From: CAYLLD01 sp964425135
Lineage (GTDB): Bacteria > Pseudomonadota > Alphaproteobacteria > Rhodobacterales > Rhodobacteraceae
Length of the DNA: 52,867 nt
NCBI GenBank assembly: GCA_964425135.1
Contig: CAYRKW010000018.1
Coordinates: forward strand, 1-52,867
Direction of reading: 5' to 3'
The notes under the pieces were generated by a model that was not told where the DNA came from, did not search any database, and saw only the letters and a program-made list of their open reading frames with translations. This document shows positions 8,192 to 16,892 of the stretch, one piece after another (the stretch's first letter is position 1; each line of letters begins with the position of its first letter). The position numbers were made by a program, and so were the translations under genes.

Positions 8192-10780
8192 CTACGCGTC
8201 CTTGGATTTTGCCGCCGTTTTCTTCTTCGCGGGCGCCTTTTTGGCAGCGGTTTTCTTCTTCGCCGCTGGCTTCTTGCGCTTGCCCTTCGTGGCCGCTTTG
8301 GCTGAGATCAACTCGACCGCCATCGGCATTTCAACCGTCTGTGGGTCAACGTCCTTGGGCAGCGTTGCATTGATCTTGCCCCATTTGACATAAGGCCCAT
8401 AGCGCCCATCCATCACATTGACCGGACCGCCTTCATCAGGATGCTCGCCCAGTTCCTTGAGCGGTTTTGCCGCCGCGCCGCGTCCGGTTTTACTCGCCTT
8501 TTGTGCAATCAGATCAACCGCGCGGTTCATACCCACGGTCAGCACATCATCGTCCGCCTCAAGGCTCGCATAGATGCGCCCGTGCCGCACAAACGGACCA
8601 TATCGCCCGATGCCAGCCTCGATCGGCTCCCCATCATCCGGGTGCTGCCCGACAAGGCGCGGCAGCTTGAGAAGGTCGAGCGCTTTTGCCAGATCAATGC
8701 TCTCCAGCTCTGTCCCTTTTGGCACCGAGGATCGCTTGGGTTTGTTTTCTTTGTCCTCTGGGTCAACTTCGCCCAACTGGACAAACGGCCCGAACCGGCC
8801 AACCCGCAACGTCACCGGTAAGCCATTGTCATCATTGCCCAAAAGCTTGCCATCTGGCCCTGCAACATCACCACCCTCGACCTCGCCGGACAGAGGACGG
8901 GTATAGCGACACTCAGGGTAGTTCGTGCAGCCGATAAATGCACCGCCAGAGCGCGCAGTGCGCATAAAGAGCTTGCCGTTGCCGCAGTTTTTACACACCC
9001 GCGGGTCCGTGCCATCTTCGGTTGGCGGGAACAGATGCGGCTCCAGAATTTCGTTTAGCTTGTCCAGCACCTCGGTGATGCGCAACTCGCTCGTTTCAGC
9101 AATCGCAGCCGAGAAATCCTTCCAGAATTTCTCCAGAACCGACTTCCAGTTGATCTTGCCGTCCGACACCGCGTCCAGTTCGCCTTCCAGCTGCGCGGTG
9201 AAGTCGTAACCGACGTATTTGCGGAAGTAATTCTCAAGAAAAATCGTGACCAATCGCCCCTTATCTTCCGGGATCAGCCGGTTCTTTTCCTTGCGCACAT
9301 AGTCCCGCTCCTGAATGACCGAAACGATGGAGGCATAGGTCGAGGGGCGCCCGATCCCAAGCTCCTCCATCCGTTTGACCAGCGTCGCTTCGGTGTAGCG
9401 CGGAGGAGGCTGGGTAAAATGCTGCTCTGGCGAGACTTTTTTCTTGTCCAGCGCTTCGCCTTGGGCAATCTGTGGCAATCGCGCGCCATCTTCCTCATCC
9501 ACGACCACATCGTCGCGGCCTTCCTCATAGACCCGCATAAACCCGTCAAACGTCACAACCTGACCCGTCGCGCGCAACACAACATCGCCATCTGACGAGC
9601 CTATATCCACCGTCGTGCGTTCAAACTCTGCCGCCTCCATCTGACTGGCGAGCGTGCGCTTCCATATAAGATCGTAGAGCTTGCGCTGATCCGCCTCCAG
9701 GGACCCAAGCGCATCCGCCGCCTTCGTCATATCGGTCGGGCGGATACATTCATGCGCTTCCTGCGCGTTCTTGGCCTTGTTCTTGTACATGCGCGGTGAG
9801 GCGGGAATGTACTTTTCGTTGTATCGATCCTTGATCGCATCGCGCGCGGCTTGAACCGCCTCGGGCGCCATGTCGATCCCGTCGGTTCGCATGTAGGTGA
9901 TCAGTCCGGCTTCATAGAGCCGCTGCGCCGTGCTCATGGTCTGGCGCGCGCCGAAGCCAAACTTGCGACTGGCTTCCTGCTGCAACGTTGATGTCATGAA
10001 CGGCGGGGAGGGGTTGCGCTTGGCGGGTTTGGCTTCAACGCTCAGCACCGACATATCGCGCGATGTGATTGCCGCCACAGCCAAATCGGCGGCTTCGGCG
10101 GTTTCGATGTCGAATTTGTCGAGCTTTTTGCCGCCCAGCACCGTCAGACGGGCTTCAAAATCCTTGCCGCGCGGCGTGGTCAGGATCGCTTTGACCGACC
10201 AGTATTCCCGCGCATCAAAGGCTTCAATCTCCATCTCGCGATCCACAATGATCCGAAGCGCAACGGATTGCACGCGGCCTGCCGAACGCGAGCCGGGCAG
10301 TTTGCGCCACAGCACAGGCGAAAGGCGAAATCCCACAAGATAGTCGAGAGCGCGGCGGGCGAGATAGGCCTCGACCAGTTCCATATCAATCTCGCGCGGG
10401 TTCTCCATCGCCGTGGTCACCGCATCCTTGGTGATCGCGTTGAAGACAACCCGCTCCACCTTGCTGTCTTTCTTCAGCGACCGGCGCTTGCGCAGCACTT
10501 CTTCAAGGTGCCAGGAGATAGCCTCACCCTCTCGATCCGGGTCGGTTGCGAGGATCAGATTGGGGTCATCCTTGAGCGCTTCGGCAATGGCGGAGATGTG
10601 CTTTTTGGATTTGGAATCGACCTCCCAAATCATCTCAAATTCGTTGTCCGTGTCGACAGAACCGTCCTTTGACGGCAGATCACGCACATGGCCATATGAC
10701 GCCAAAACTTTGTAATCATTGCCCAAATACTTGTTTATCGTTTTGGCTTTGGCGGGGGATTCTACAACAACTACAGGCAT
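8192..10780 (-). CDS. topA: DNA topoisomerase I
   Basis: TopA relaxes negative supercoils through a 5'-phosphotyrosine intermediate. Counting from the chosen ATG at 10780 (MPVVVVESPAKAK), the protein is 862 residues. The TOPRIM domain is at the N-terminus, with its DxDxE motif at D80, D82 and E84. The catalytic tyrosine is Y296 in LITYMRTDG. A C4 zinc finger near residue 600 (CKNCGNGKLF and GCTNYPEC) is followed by TopA C-terminal repeats with FGPFVQ/YGPFVRHG/YGPYVKWG motifs. A Lys/Ala-rich tail probably binds DNA. An in-frame ATG 69 bp further upstream would add residues unlike the family, so I rejected it; AGAGAG precedes the chosen start. It follows dprA on the same strand, a common alphaproteobacterial order. 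Confidence 0.95.
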   Translation of the reverse strand: MPVVVVESPAKAKTINKYLGNDYKVLASYGHVRDLPSKDGSVDTDNEFEMIWEVDSKSKKHISAIAEALKDDPNLILATDPDREGEAISWHLEEVLRKRRSLKKDSKVERVVFNAITKDAVTTAMENPREIDMELVEAYLARRALDYLVGFRLSPVLWRKLPGSRSAGRVQSVALRIIVDREMEIEAFDAREYWSVKAILTTPRGKDFEARLTVLGGKKLDKFDIETAEAADLAVAAITSRDMSVLSVEAKPAKRNPSPPFMTSTLQQEASRKFGFGARQTMSTAQRLYEAGLITYMRTDGIDMAPEAVQAARDAIKDRYNEKYIPASPRMYKNKAKNAQEAHECIRPTDMTKAADALGSLEADQRKLYDLIWKRTLASQMEAAEFERTTVDIGSSDGDVVLRATGQVVTFDGFMRVYEEGRDDVVVDEEDGARLPQIAQGEALDKKKVSPEQHFTQPPPRYTEATLVKRMEELGIGRPSTYASIVSVIQERDYVRKEKNRLIPEDKGRLVTIFLENYFRKYVGYDFTAQLEGELDAVSDGKINWKSVLEKFWKDFSAAIAETSELRITEVLDKLNEILEPHLFPPTEDGTDPRVCKNCGNGKLFMRTARSGGAFIGCTNYPECRYTRPLSGEVEGGDVAGPDGKLLGNDDNGLPVTLRVGRFGPFVQLGEVDPEDKENKPKRSSVPKGTELESIDLAKALDLLKLPRLVGQHPDDGEPIEAGIGRYGPFVRHGRIYASLEADDDVLTVGMNRAVDLIAQKASKTGRGAAAKPLKELGEHPDEGGPVNVMDGRYGPYVKWGKINATLPKDVDPQTVEMPMAVELISAKAATKGKRKKPAAKKKTAAKKAPAKKKTAAKSKDA

Positions 10781-10793
10781 GCGACTCTCTGAA

Positions 10794-10843
10794 ACGAAGG
10801 TGTGGCGTGATGAGGCGCGACCATGTGCTGCACGCGCCTTCGT
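10794..10843 (-). promoter_or_regulatory. Inverted repeat just upstream of the topA start
   Basis: ACGAAGG at 10794-10800 pairs with CCTTCGT at 10837-10843. The stem can extend about four more pairs with two G-T wobbles. It begins 13 bp upstream of the topA ATG, so in the topA leader RNA it would form a stem-loop just before the ribosome binding site. A regulatory role is inference. Confidence 0.35.
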
Positions 10844-10892
10844 TGTCAATGGGCTGGTTTTGCAAACGTAGGACGATGCGCGGTTTTTGCCC

Positions 10893-10921
10893 GATCAGGA
10901 GCATTCATCTCAGTCCTGATC
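10893..10921 (-). terminator. Inverted repeat between dprA and topA (possible attenuator)
   Basis: GATCAGGA at 10893-10900 and TCCTGATC at 10914-10921 form a perfect 8-bp stem with a 13-nt loop, 36 bp beyond the dprA stop. No T run follows on the minus strand, so a factor-independent terminator is doubtful. It may instead be a protein-binding site or a weak pause. Confidence 0.35.
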
Positions 10922-10956
10922 CGGCGTTCCGAGAGGGAGTGACCAGTGCTGACTTC

Positions 10957-12093
10957 TCAACCCGTTTCGCTCATCTTTCTGGCAATTGCACCTCCCGGCA
11001 GACGCTCGATCTCGCCCATCAACTCCAGTTCAGACAAGAGTGCAACGATGCTTTGCGTCGGGGCGCTGAGGTCCTGAATGAGCGCATCCTCTGCAATCGG
11101 GGTGGTGCCGATCAAATCGAGAAGCTGTTTGCGTAAGGCGTTCGCATCGGGATTTGGCACGGGCGGAACAGGCGCAGCTTCGACCTCGTTCGGAGCATTC
11201 GGCTTTGCCGCTTCGATAACCTCCAACACATCGCGCGCACCACGCACCAGCGTTGCACCGTCGCGGATCAGCATGTTGCATCCGGCGGCGCGTGCATCAA
11301 GCGGGCTGCCTGGGACAGCCATAACATCCCGTCCTTGATCGAGCGCATTGCGCGCCGTTATCAGCGAGCCGGATTTCGCCGCCCCCTCGACCACGACCAC
11401 CGCATCCGAAATGCCAGAAATGATCCTGTTTCGCGGAGGAAAGTGGCGGGCAGTCGGGGTTTGGCCGAAGGGCGCTTCAGATAACACGAGCCCTGTGTCC
11501 CGGATGCGTTCGGCAATGTCGGCGCATTCGCTCGGATAGTTCACATCGACGCCGCCGGCCAAAACTGCGAGCGTGCCAGTTTCAATCGCGGCCTCATGCG
11601 CCGCGCGGTCAATGCCGCGGGCCAGTCCGGATGCAACGATCAGACCAGCCTCGCCCAACTCCCGCGCCAGTCGTCGCGCCATATTGCGCCCGGTTGTCGA
11701 GGCATTGCGCGCACCGACGAGCGCGACGATTGGCGCGTTGAGCATATCCACACGTCCAACAGCCCATAAGAGCGGTGGCGGATCGCTCAGATCATAAAGC
11801 GCTTGGGGGTAAAGCGGCGCGCCATAACACAGCATGCTCGCACCATAGGCATGGGCCTTCTCATACTCCGCCTGTGCAACGCCAGCCGGGCACACATCGT
11901 AACGCGCCATGCCAGCATTGCTCGCAATTTCGGGCAAAGCCTCAAGCGCGGCCTCAATGCTGCGATATTTTCGGAGGAGTTTTTGGAAAGTGACCGCGCC
12001 AACCCGTCGCGATCGGGCCAGCCTAAGCCAGTTGATCCGGCTGCTGTCGGTTTTCGGGATCGCTGTGGTCGGAAAGCTCGTCGTGTGGCTCAT
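10957..12093 (-). CDS. dprA: DNA-processing protein DprA
   Basis: DprA loads RecA onto incoming single-stranded DNA during transformation. From the ATG at 12093 the protein is 378 residues. It has an N-terminal SAM-like region (INWLRLARSRRVGAVTFQKLL), a Rossmann-like core with the DprA signatures VALVGARNASTTGRNMARRL, VVASGLARGIDRAAHEAA, VLAGGVDVNYP and FPPRNRIISGIS, and a C-terminal winged-helix-like domain (about residues 310-375) as in other alphaproteobacterial DprA. The start is uncertain. An in-frame ATG at 12153 also exists, but MSHTTS at 12093 agrees better with family N-termini. Either choice overlaps the 3' end of the upstream Tat-signal gene (71 bp or more). topA follows on the same strand. 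Confidence 0.9.
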   Translation of the reverse strand: MSHTTSFPTTAIPKTDSSRINWLRLARSRRVGAVTFQKLLRKYRSIEAALEALPEIASNAGMARYDVCPAGVAQAEYEKAHAYGASMLCYGAPLYPQALYDLSDPPPLLWAVGRVDMLNAPIVALVGARNASTTGRNMARRLARELGEAGLIVASGLARGIDRAAHEAAIETGTLAVLAGGVDVNYPSECADIAERIRDTGLVLSEAPFGQTPTARHFPPRNRIISGISDAVVVVEGAAKSGSLITARNALDQGRDVMAVPGSPLDARAAGCNMLIRDGATLVRGARDVLEVIEAAKPNAPNEVEAAPVPPVPNPDANALRKQLLDLIGTTPIAEDALIQDLSAPTQSIVALLSELELMGEIERLPGGAIARKMSETG

Positions 12094-12544
12094 CCCCAAG
12101 CTCTGCCTTGTCTTGGTTAACGGTCGGTGAATCTTCCACCGGATCATCCGCATCTTCGCGCATCAACTTGCGAGCGACACGCTTAACGCTGTCCGAATTT
12201 GGCGAAGTGGCGCGGGTCATCGTCCCAATGCCGGGCGTCAGCTCCGGGTAGAGCGGTTTGACCGCTTGGCTCAGGCCAAACGCATCGGCAGGTGTGATGA
12301 TCTCGTCCGCAATAAGCTGGCTGTAAATCTCATCCGCTTCGGCCTGTTCCAGCTTCAAAAGCCGCATCAACATACCGGGCGTGCATTTGTTGTGCGCCCG
12401 CGAGATAAACGCGCTCCACATATACATCGTACCAGCAGCGGCCCCTGTCCCGGCCACCGGGGCAGCTTTGGCCAGACCTGCCATCGGCATGGCGGGGGCA
12501 GAGAGGATCGCAGCAAGGCGTTGGGTAAATTGTCGTCTGTTCAT
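12023..12544 (-). CDS. Tat-signal hypothetical protein
   Basis: I do not recognise this 173-residue protein. The N-terminus MNRRQFTQRLAAILSAP has the twin-arginine pattern RRxF and a hydrophobic stretch ending near AKAAP, so folded export to the periplasm is likely. The middle (about residues 40-110) is helical and contains ISRAHNKCTPGMLMRLLKLEQ and the repeated phrase LIADEIITPADAFGL. The last 50 residues are acidic, polar and low in complexity, and probably disordered. The gene overlaps dprA at its 3' end, so that tail is read on the same DNA as the DprA N-terminus in another frame. A short 90-bp gap separates it from tldD on the same strand. Confidence 0.6.
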   Translation of the reverse strand: MNRRQFTQRLAAILSAPAMPMAGLAKAAPVAGTGAAAGTMYMWSAFISRAHNKCTPGMLMRLLKLEQAEADEIYSQLIADEIITPADAFGLSQAVKPLYPELTPGIGTMTRATSPNSDSVKRVARKLMREDADDPVEDSPTVNQDKAELGDEPHDELSDHSDPENRQQPDQLA

Positions 12545-12634
12545 GTCATTAAGCTAGGCATGTCGGCCAGTATTTTTAGGGGGAAAACGACACCGATAGG
12601 GTCAAACTCGCCGGATGTGTGGTCCAATGACGCC

Positions 12635-14059
12635 CTATGCCGAGGCGCCGCCGACCGTCAGCCCACCGATCATCAGCGTCGGCAAACCCACCCCAACCGG
12701 CACCCATTGCCCAGCTTTCCCGCAGGTGCCAAGGCCCGGATCAAGCGCCATATCATTGCCGATTGCATTGATATGCCTGAGCGCGGTTGCCCCATCCCCG
12801 ATCAGCGTGGCCCCTTTGATCGGGGCACCGATTTTGCCCTTTTTCACCTGATAGGCTTCGGTGCAGGAGAAGACGAACTTACCGTTCGTGATATCAACCT
12901 GCCCGCCACCAAATCCAACCGCATAGATCCCGTCTTTCAGATCAGCGAGGATATCCGCAGGCTCCGCATCGCCGCCCAGCATAAACGTGTTGGTCATGCG
13001 TGGCATAGGCGCATGGGCAAAGCTCTGGCGACGCCCGTTGCCGGTGGCTGGCACATCCATCAGCCGCGCGTTCTGCCGGTCCTGCATGAAGCCCACAAGA
13101 ACGCCGTCCTCAATCAAAGTGTTGCGCCCGGACGGGGTGCCTTCATCATCAAAACTGATCGATCCGCGCCGATCCGGGATGGTGCCATCATCAATCACCG
13201 TCACACCCTTGGCTGCGACCTGCTGACCGAGCAATCCGGCAAAGGCGGAGGTCTCCTTGCGATTGAAATCACCTTCCAACCCATGCCCGACCGCCTCATG
13301 CAGCAAGATACCGGGCCAACCGGGGCCGAGCACCACGTCCATCACGCCGGCTTTTGCATCCACCGCTCCCAGATTAACCAGCGCAATACGCAACGCCTCG
13401 CGCCCCAGACCTTGCCAATAGTCCCGATCCATAAGCGGCATCAGACCATAGCGGCCGCCTCCGCCTGCGGTCCCGCTCTCACGTCGTCCATTTTCTTCGA
13501 CAATGACCGAGACATTGAGCCGGGTCAGCGGGCGCGCATCCGCACGGCGCAACCCGTCAGGGCGCAGGATTTCGATCTCCTGCATCGACGCGCTCATCGA
13601 AACCGATACCTGCACAACCCGCTTGTCCTGCCCACGCACCCAAGCATCGATCTCGCCCAGCAAATCGACCTTCGACGCGAACGGCGCATCGTCGAACGGA
13701 TCAACATCCGTATAAAGCCGCTGATTTGTCGCAACCGGTGCATCCGCCATCGCGCCGCCGCCTGCACCAACTGCCAGACGCGCGGTCTCCGCCGCGCGCT
13801 TGAGCGATGCTTCGGATATTTCAGTCGAATGCGCATAGCCGATGGTTTCGCCGTTCACCGCGCGCAATCCGAACCCTTCGGAGGCATCATACGCCGCGTT
13901 CTTGATCCGCCCGTCGTCAAATACCAACGATTCTGAGCGCTTCCGCTCAAAATAAATTTCGCCATCATCCGCGCCATCTGTCGCATGCCGCAAAATGCGA
14001 AGCGCGTTAGCTGCATCAACCTGAGTGTCGAGAGGAGAGAATCTGGGTGTATCGGGCAT
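12635..14059 (-). CDS. tldD: Metalloprotease TldD (microcin-processing/quality-control protease)
   Basis: TldD pairs with TldE/PmbA to form a heterodimeric zinc protease that cuts unfolded or modified peptides. The 474-residue length is usual. The zinc-site motif LLHEAVGHGLEGDF is present around residue 255, as are the conserved GGGGRYGLMPLMDRDYWQ and FMQDRQNARLMDVPATGNGRRQSFAHAP segments and the C-terminal signature GTCGKAGQWVPVGVGLPTLM. No tldE gene is adjacent. The gene diverges from coxB across about 190 bp (14060-14250), an arrangement seen in other Rhodobacterales. Confidence 0.95.
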   Translation of the reverse strand: MPDTPRFSPLDTQVDAANALRILRHATDGADDGEIYFERKRSESLVFDDGRIKNAAYDASEGFGLRAVNGETIGYAHSTEISEASLKRAAETARLAVGAGGGAMADAPVATNQRLYTDVDPFDDAPFASKVDLLGEIDAWVRGQDKRVVQVSVSMSASMQEIEILRPDGLRRADARPLTRLNVSVIVEENGRRESGTAGGGGRYGLMPLMDRDYWQGLGREALRIALVNLGAVDAKAGVMDVVLGPGWPGILLHEAVGHGLEGDFNRKETSAFAGLLGQQVAAKGVTVIDDGTIPDRRGSISFDDEGTPSGRNTLIEDGVLVGFMQDRQNARLMDVPATGNGRRQSFAHAPMPRMTNTFMLGGDAEPADILADLKDGIYAVGFGGGQVDITNGKFVFSCTEAYQVKKGKIGAPIKGATLIGDGATALRHINAIGNDMALDPGLGTCGKAGQWVPVGVGLPTLMIGGLTVGGASA

Positions 14060-14163
14060 GTTTTCTTACGCTTTCCGTCGGAGACTGAACGTCGTTTATT
14101 TGTCGCAGTCGCGGCGCAATGCCGCAAAGGGGGTGTCTTGTTTTATTTAGGCTTACATGCTTA

Positions 14164-14192
14164 TTGACGCTCAGAAAACAACCGCGGTTTTA
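14164..14192 (+). promoter_or_regulatory. Possible promoter for the cox operon
   Basis: TTGACG at 14164-14169 is followed after about 17-18 bp by GTTTTAG (14187-14193) as a weak -10. It lies 58 bp upstream of the coxB ATG. Only the -35 is convincing. Confidence 0.3.
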
Positions 14193-14250
14193 GATGTGGT
14201 CAACATTTTGCACCTAAACACCGCAAAAACCATTGAATGGAAAGACGGCT

Positions 14251-15129
14251 ATGCAGATCGCTAAATATCTCTCTGGCATCATTTTCACCGCGCTAACCGC
14301 TTGTTTTGCAACGATTGCTTCGGCGCAAGAGGCGGTGCTGGGCGAGCTGGAAACCGTTGGAAAGCCGGAACAGGACGGGCTCAATTTCCAACCCGCCGCA
14401 ACCGAATTGATGCGCGATATCGTCTGGTTTGATTCTGCATTGCTTTGGTACATCGGCTTTATCTGTCTGCTCGTCACCGGCCTTCTGATCTACGTGATCG
14501 TGCGCTACAACGCCAAAGCAAATCCGGTGCCATCCACCACCACGCATAATACGCCGCTGGAGATCACATGGATCGTCATCCCGGCCGCATCACTGGTGCT
14601 GCTCGCGTTTTTCTTCTCCATGCCGATCCTGTTCAAGCAGTTGCGCATCCCGGAGGCTGACGTGACCATCAAGGCAACCGGCAACCAGTGGTACTGGTCC
14701 TATGATTACGTTGACCACGACTTCACCTTTGACAGCTTCATGCTGCAACGGGACGAATTGGCCGATGCAGGTTACGCGGACGACGAGTTTCTTCTCGCAA
14801 CCGACACCGCCATCGTGATCCCGGTTAACAAAACCGTCGTGATGCAAATCACCGGCTCTGACGTGATCCACGCCTGGACCATCCCGTCATTCGGTGTGAA
14901 GCAGGATGCGGTGCCGGGTCGTTTGGCAGAGCTTTGGTTCAAGGCCGAGCGTGAAGGTGTTTATTTCGGCCAATGCTCCGAACTGTGCGGCAAGGACCAT
15001 TCCTACATGCCGATCACGGTTAAAGTCGTCAGCGAAGAGAAGTACAACGCCTGGCTCGAAGGTGCGGTCGAAGAATACGCCGGCGATCCGCTGACACTGC
15101 CCGGTGTCGATGTGGCCTCTGCGCAGTAG
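14251..15129 (+). CDS. coxB: Cytochrome c oxidase subunit II (CuA)
   Basis: Subunit II carries the binuclear CuA centre that takes electrons from cytochrome c in the aa3-type oxidase. The 292-residue protein has a cleavable signal peptide (cut near SAQEAV), two transmembrane helices at about 62-86 and 105-128, and a periplasmic cupredoxin domain. CuA ligands are visible at H207, C242, E244, C246, H250 and M253 in CSELCGKDHSYM, along with the aromatic NQWYWSYDY stretch that passes electrons. The ATG at 14251 was chosen over an in-frame TTG at 14233 because GGAAAG lies 6 nt before it and it gives a clean signal peptide. It is the first gene of the operon; coxA is not in the window. Confidence 0.95.
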   Translation: MQIAKYLSGIIFTALTACFATIASAQEAVLGELETVGKPEQDGLNFQPAATELMRDIVWFDSALLWYIGFICLLVTGLLIYVIVRYNAKANPVPSTTTHNTPLEITWIVIPAASLVLLAFFFSMPILFKQLRIPEADVTIKATGNQWYWSYDYVDHDFTFDSFMLQRDELADAGYADDEFLLATDTAIVIPVNKTVVMQITGSDVIHAWTIPSFGVKQDAVPGRLAELWFKAEREGVYFGQCSELCGKDHSYMPITVKVVSEEKYNAWLEGAVEEYAGDPLTLPGVDVASAQ

Positions 15130-15139
15130 CATCGACCCC

Positions 15140-16096
15140 ATGACCGACATTGGCATAACAGAACAACAAAGCGAGCCGCGCTACGCTGAGTTTGGCGATC
15201 TCTTCGCTTTGCTCAAGCCTCGCGTGATGTCGTTGGTGATCTTCACCGCGGCGGTCGGCTTGCTGGTTGCGCCGGTTACGGTCCATCCCGTGATTGCCTT
15301 TGCCGCGATCCTCTTTATCGCGGTCGGGGCAGGGGCGTCTGGGGCGCTCAACATGTGGTGGGATGCAGATATCGATGCGGTGATGAAACGCACCCAGTCG
15401 CGCCCGATCCCGTCTGGCCGCGTGACCGGCAATGATGCGCTTTTGATCGGTCTGTGGCTTTCTGTTTTGTCGGTCGTCATGCTGGCGCTTGTCGCAAACA
15501 TGCTCGCAGCTGGGCTTCTTGCCTTCACTATCTTTTTCTATGCGGTCATCTATTCGATGTGGCTCAAGCGCTCCACGCCGCAGAATATCGTGATCGGCGG
15601 TGCCGCTGGTGCATTTCCTCCAATGATCGGCTGGGTCGTCGCCACGGGCAATATCGGAATCGAAGCGATCCTGATGTTCACCGTAATTTTCATGTGGACA
15701 CCGCCCCATTTCTGGGCGCTCGCACTCTTCATGAAAGAGGATTACCACAACGCAGGTGTGCCGATGATGACCGTGGCCAAAGGCCGCGCGCACACGCGCA
15801 AACTGATTTTCGTCTACGCCCTTATCTTGGCGGTCAGCGCGGTAGCCTTAGGCCTGACCAGCGTCGGCGGTTACATCTACATGAGCGTTGCTGGAGTGAT
15901 GAGCGCAATATTCGCCTATCGCGGCTACATCATCATGCGCCGGAGCGAGGCCACCGCTGAGGCTGAAAACTACAAATATGAAAAACGCTACTTTGTGTTC
16001 TCGATTTCTTATCTCTTCGTAGTGTTCACCGCCTTGCTTGTTGAGCGCATTGCAGCTGCATTTGGCCTCTCAACCTCAACGCTGGCAATCCTGTGA
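15140..16096 (+). CDS. ctaB: Protoheme IX farnesyltransferase (heme O synthase)
   Basis: CtaB attaches a farnesyl group to heme B to make heme O, the precursor of heme A for the oxidase. The 318-residue protein, counted from MTDIGITEQQ, has about nine transmembrane helices. It carries the UbiA-superfamily aspartate motifs NMWWDADIDAVMKRTQSRP near residue 70 and a second loop, KEDYHNAGVPMM, near residue 200. The ATG at 15140 gives the best spacing after the coxB stop; an upstream in-frame start inside coxB was rejected. Its stop overlaps the GTG start of the coxF-like gene, so translation is probably coupled. Confidence 0.95.
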   Translation: MTDIGITEQQSEPRYAEFGDLFALLKPRVMSLVIFTAAVGLLVAPVTVHPVIAFAAILFIAVGAGASGALNMWWDADIDAVMKRTQSRPIPSGRVTGNDALLIGLWLSVLSVVMLALVANMLAAGLLAFTIFFYAVIYSMWLKRSTPQNIVIGGAAGAFPPMIGWVVATGNIGIEAILMFTVIFMWTPPHFWALALFMKEDYHNAGVPMMTVAKGRAHTRKLIFVYALILAVSAVALGLTSVGGYIYMSVAGVMSAIFAYRGYIIMRRSEATAEAENYKYEKRYFVFSISYLFVVFTALLVERIAAAFGLSTSTLAIL

Positions 16097-16272
16097 CACA
16101 GGACAAAGATATCCACCAAAAGCGCAAGGGCCGCAATTTTTCGGTTGGCCTTCTGTTGGGCGGATTTGTCGTTCTGGTCTTCGCTGTCACGGTCGTGAAA
16201 CTGGCGCAAGGCACCAATTATCGCGGCACCGAGCGCGTGCCTGGCATTACCCCAACCGTGGTGAGCGAATGA
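16093..16272 (+). CDS. coxF: Small CoxF-like membrane protein in the cytochrome oxidase operon
   Basis: A GTG at 16093 overlaps the ctaB stop in the form GTGA. It opens a 59-codon frame that ends at 16272, itself overlapping the ctaG start as ATGA. The product begins MTQDKDIHQKRKGRN (basic and polar) and has a single transmembrane segment at about residues 17-35 (VGLLLGGFVVLVFAVTVV). It ends with a short hydrophilic tail containing NYRGTERVPGITP. Small proteins of this kind sit between ctaB and ctaG in related bacteria and are called CoxF; their role in oxidase assembly is not well defined. Tight overlaps at both ends make a real gene very likely despite its size. The name rests on position and appearance. 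Confidence 0.8.
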   Translation: MTQDKDIHQKRKGRNFSVGLLLGGFVVLVFAVTVVKLAQGTNYRGTERVPGITPTVVSE

Positions 16273-16865
16273 GCGAGCAGATCAAACCCACTTCTGACAA
16301 ACGTATCGCGTTTCGCCTGTTGGGCATGGTCGCCTTCATGCTCGGTCTCAGCTTTGCGGCAGTGCCGCTCTATGACTGGTTCTGCCGCGTTACCGGATAT
16401 GGCGGAACGCCCGATGTCGCAAACGCCGGGTCAGATGTAATTCTCGACCAAACCATCAAGATCCGCTTCGATGCCTCTCTCGCGCGCGGAATGCCGTGGG
16501 ACTTCAAGCCCGTTGACCGCGAGATCGAGATCAAAATCGGCGAGACCGGTCTGGCCTTCTATGAAGCCTCAAACCCTTCCGATATGCCCGTTGCCGGCAC
16601 GGCAAACTTCAACGTTTTCCCCTATTCCGCCGGCGCTTACTTCACCAAAATCGACTGCTTTTGCTTCGAACAACAAGTGCTGGAGCCGGGGCAAAGCGTG
16701 GACATGCCAGTGACCTTTTATGTTGATCCGGAGATCCTCAATGATCCGGAGGCGAAACACGCAAAATCAATCACCTTGTCGTACACGTTCCATGAAACCG
16801 AACTGCCCAATCAGGACGTGACACTCGGCCCGAATTCGACTACCCAGACACCCATCGAGAATTAA
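16269..16865 (+). CDS. ctaG: Cytochrome c oxidase assembly protein CtaG (Cox11 family)
   Basis: CtaG/Cox11 delivers copper to the CuB site of subunit I. The 198-residue protein has an N-terminal membrane anchor (about residues 15-35) with the conserved VPLYDWFCRVTGYGGT right after it. A periplasmic immunoglobulin-like domain follows. The copper-binding cysteines are C130 and C132 in the KIDCFCFEQQ motif, and a third conserved cysteine is C39 near the membrane. The length and order are normal. It starts inside the coxF-like stop with a 4-bp overlap and is 21 bp from coxC, so it belongs to the cox operon. Confidence 0.95.
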   Translation: MSEQIKPTSDKRIAFRLLGMVAFMLGLSFAAVPLYDWFCRVTGYGGTPDVANAGSDVILDQTIKIRFDASLARGMPWDFKPVDREIEIKIGETGLAFYEASNPSDMPVAGTANFNVFPYSAGAYFTKIDCFCFEQQVLEPGQSVDMPVTFYVDPEILNDPEAKHAKSITLSYTFHETELPNQDVTLGPNSTTQTPIEN

Positions 16866-16892
16866 TATCCGACCAAGCCAAGGACGATGAAC

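Noticed and set aside
10781..10849. N-terminal extension of TopA from an in-frame ATG at 10849
   Set aside because: The 23 extra residues precede the conserved VVVESPAKAKTI start and do not resemble the family.
12266..13936. Long open frame of 556 codons on the plus strand opposite tldD
   Set aside because: It is the antisense of tldD and the Tat-signal gene, rich in Arg, His and Pro with no family features. GC-rich coding DNA often leaves such a frame open.
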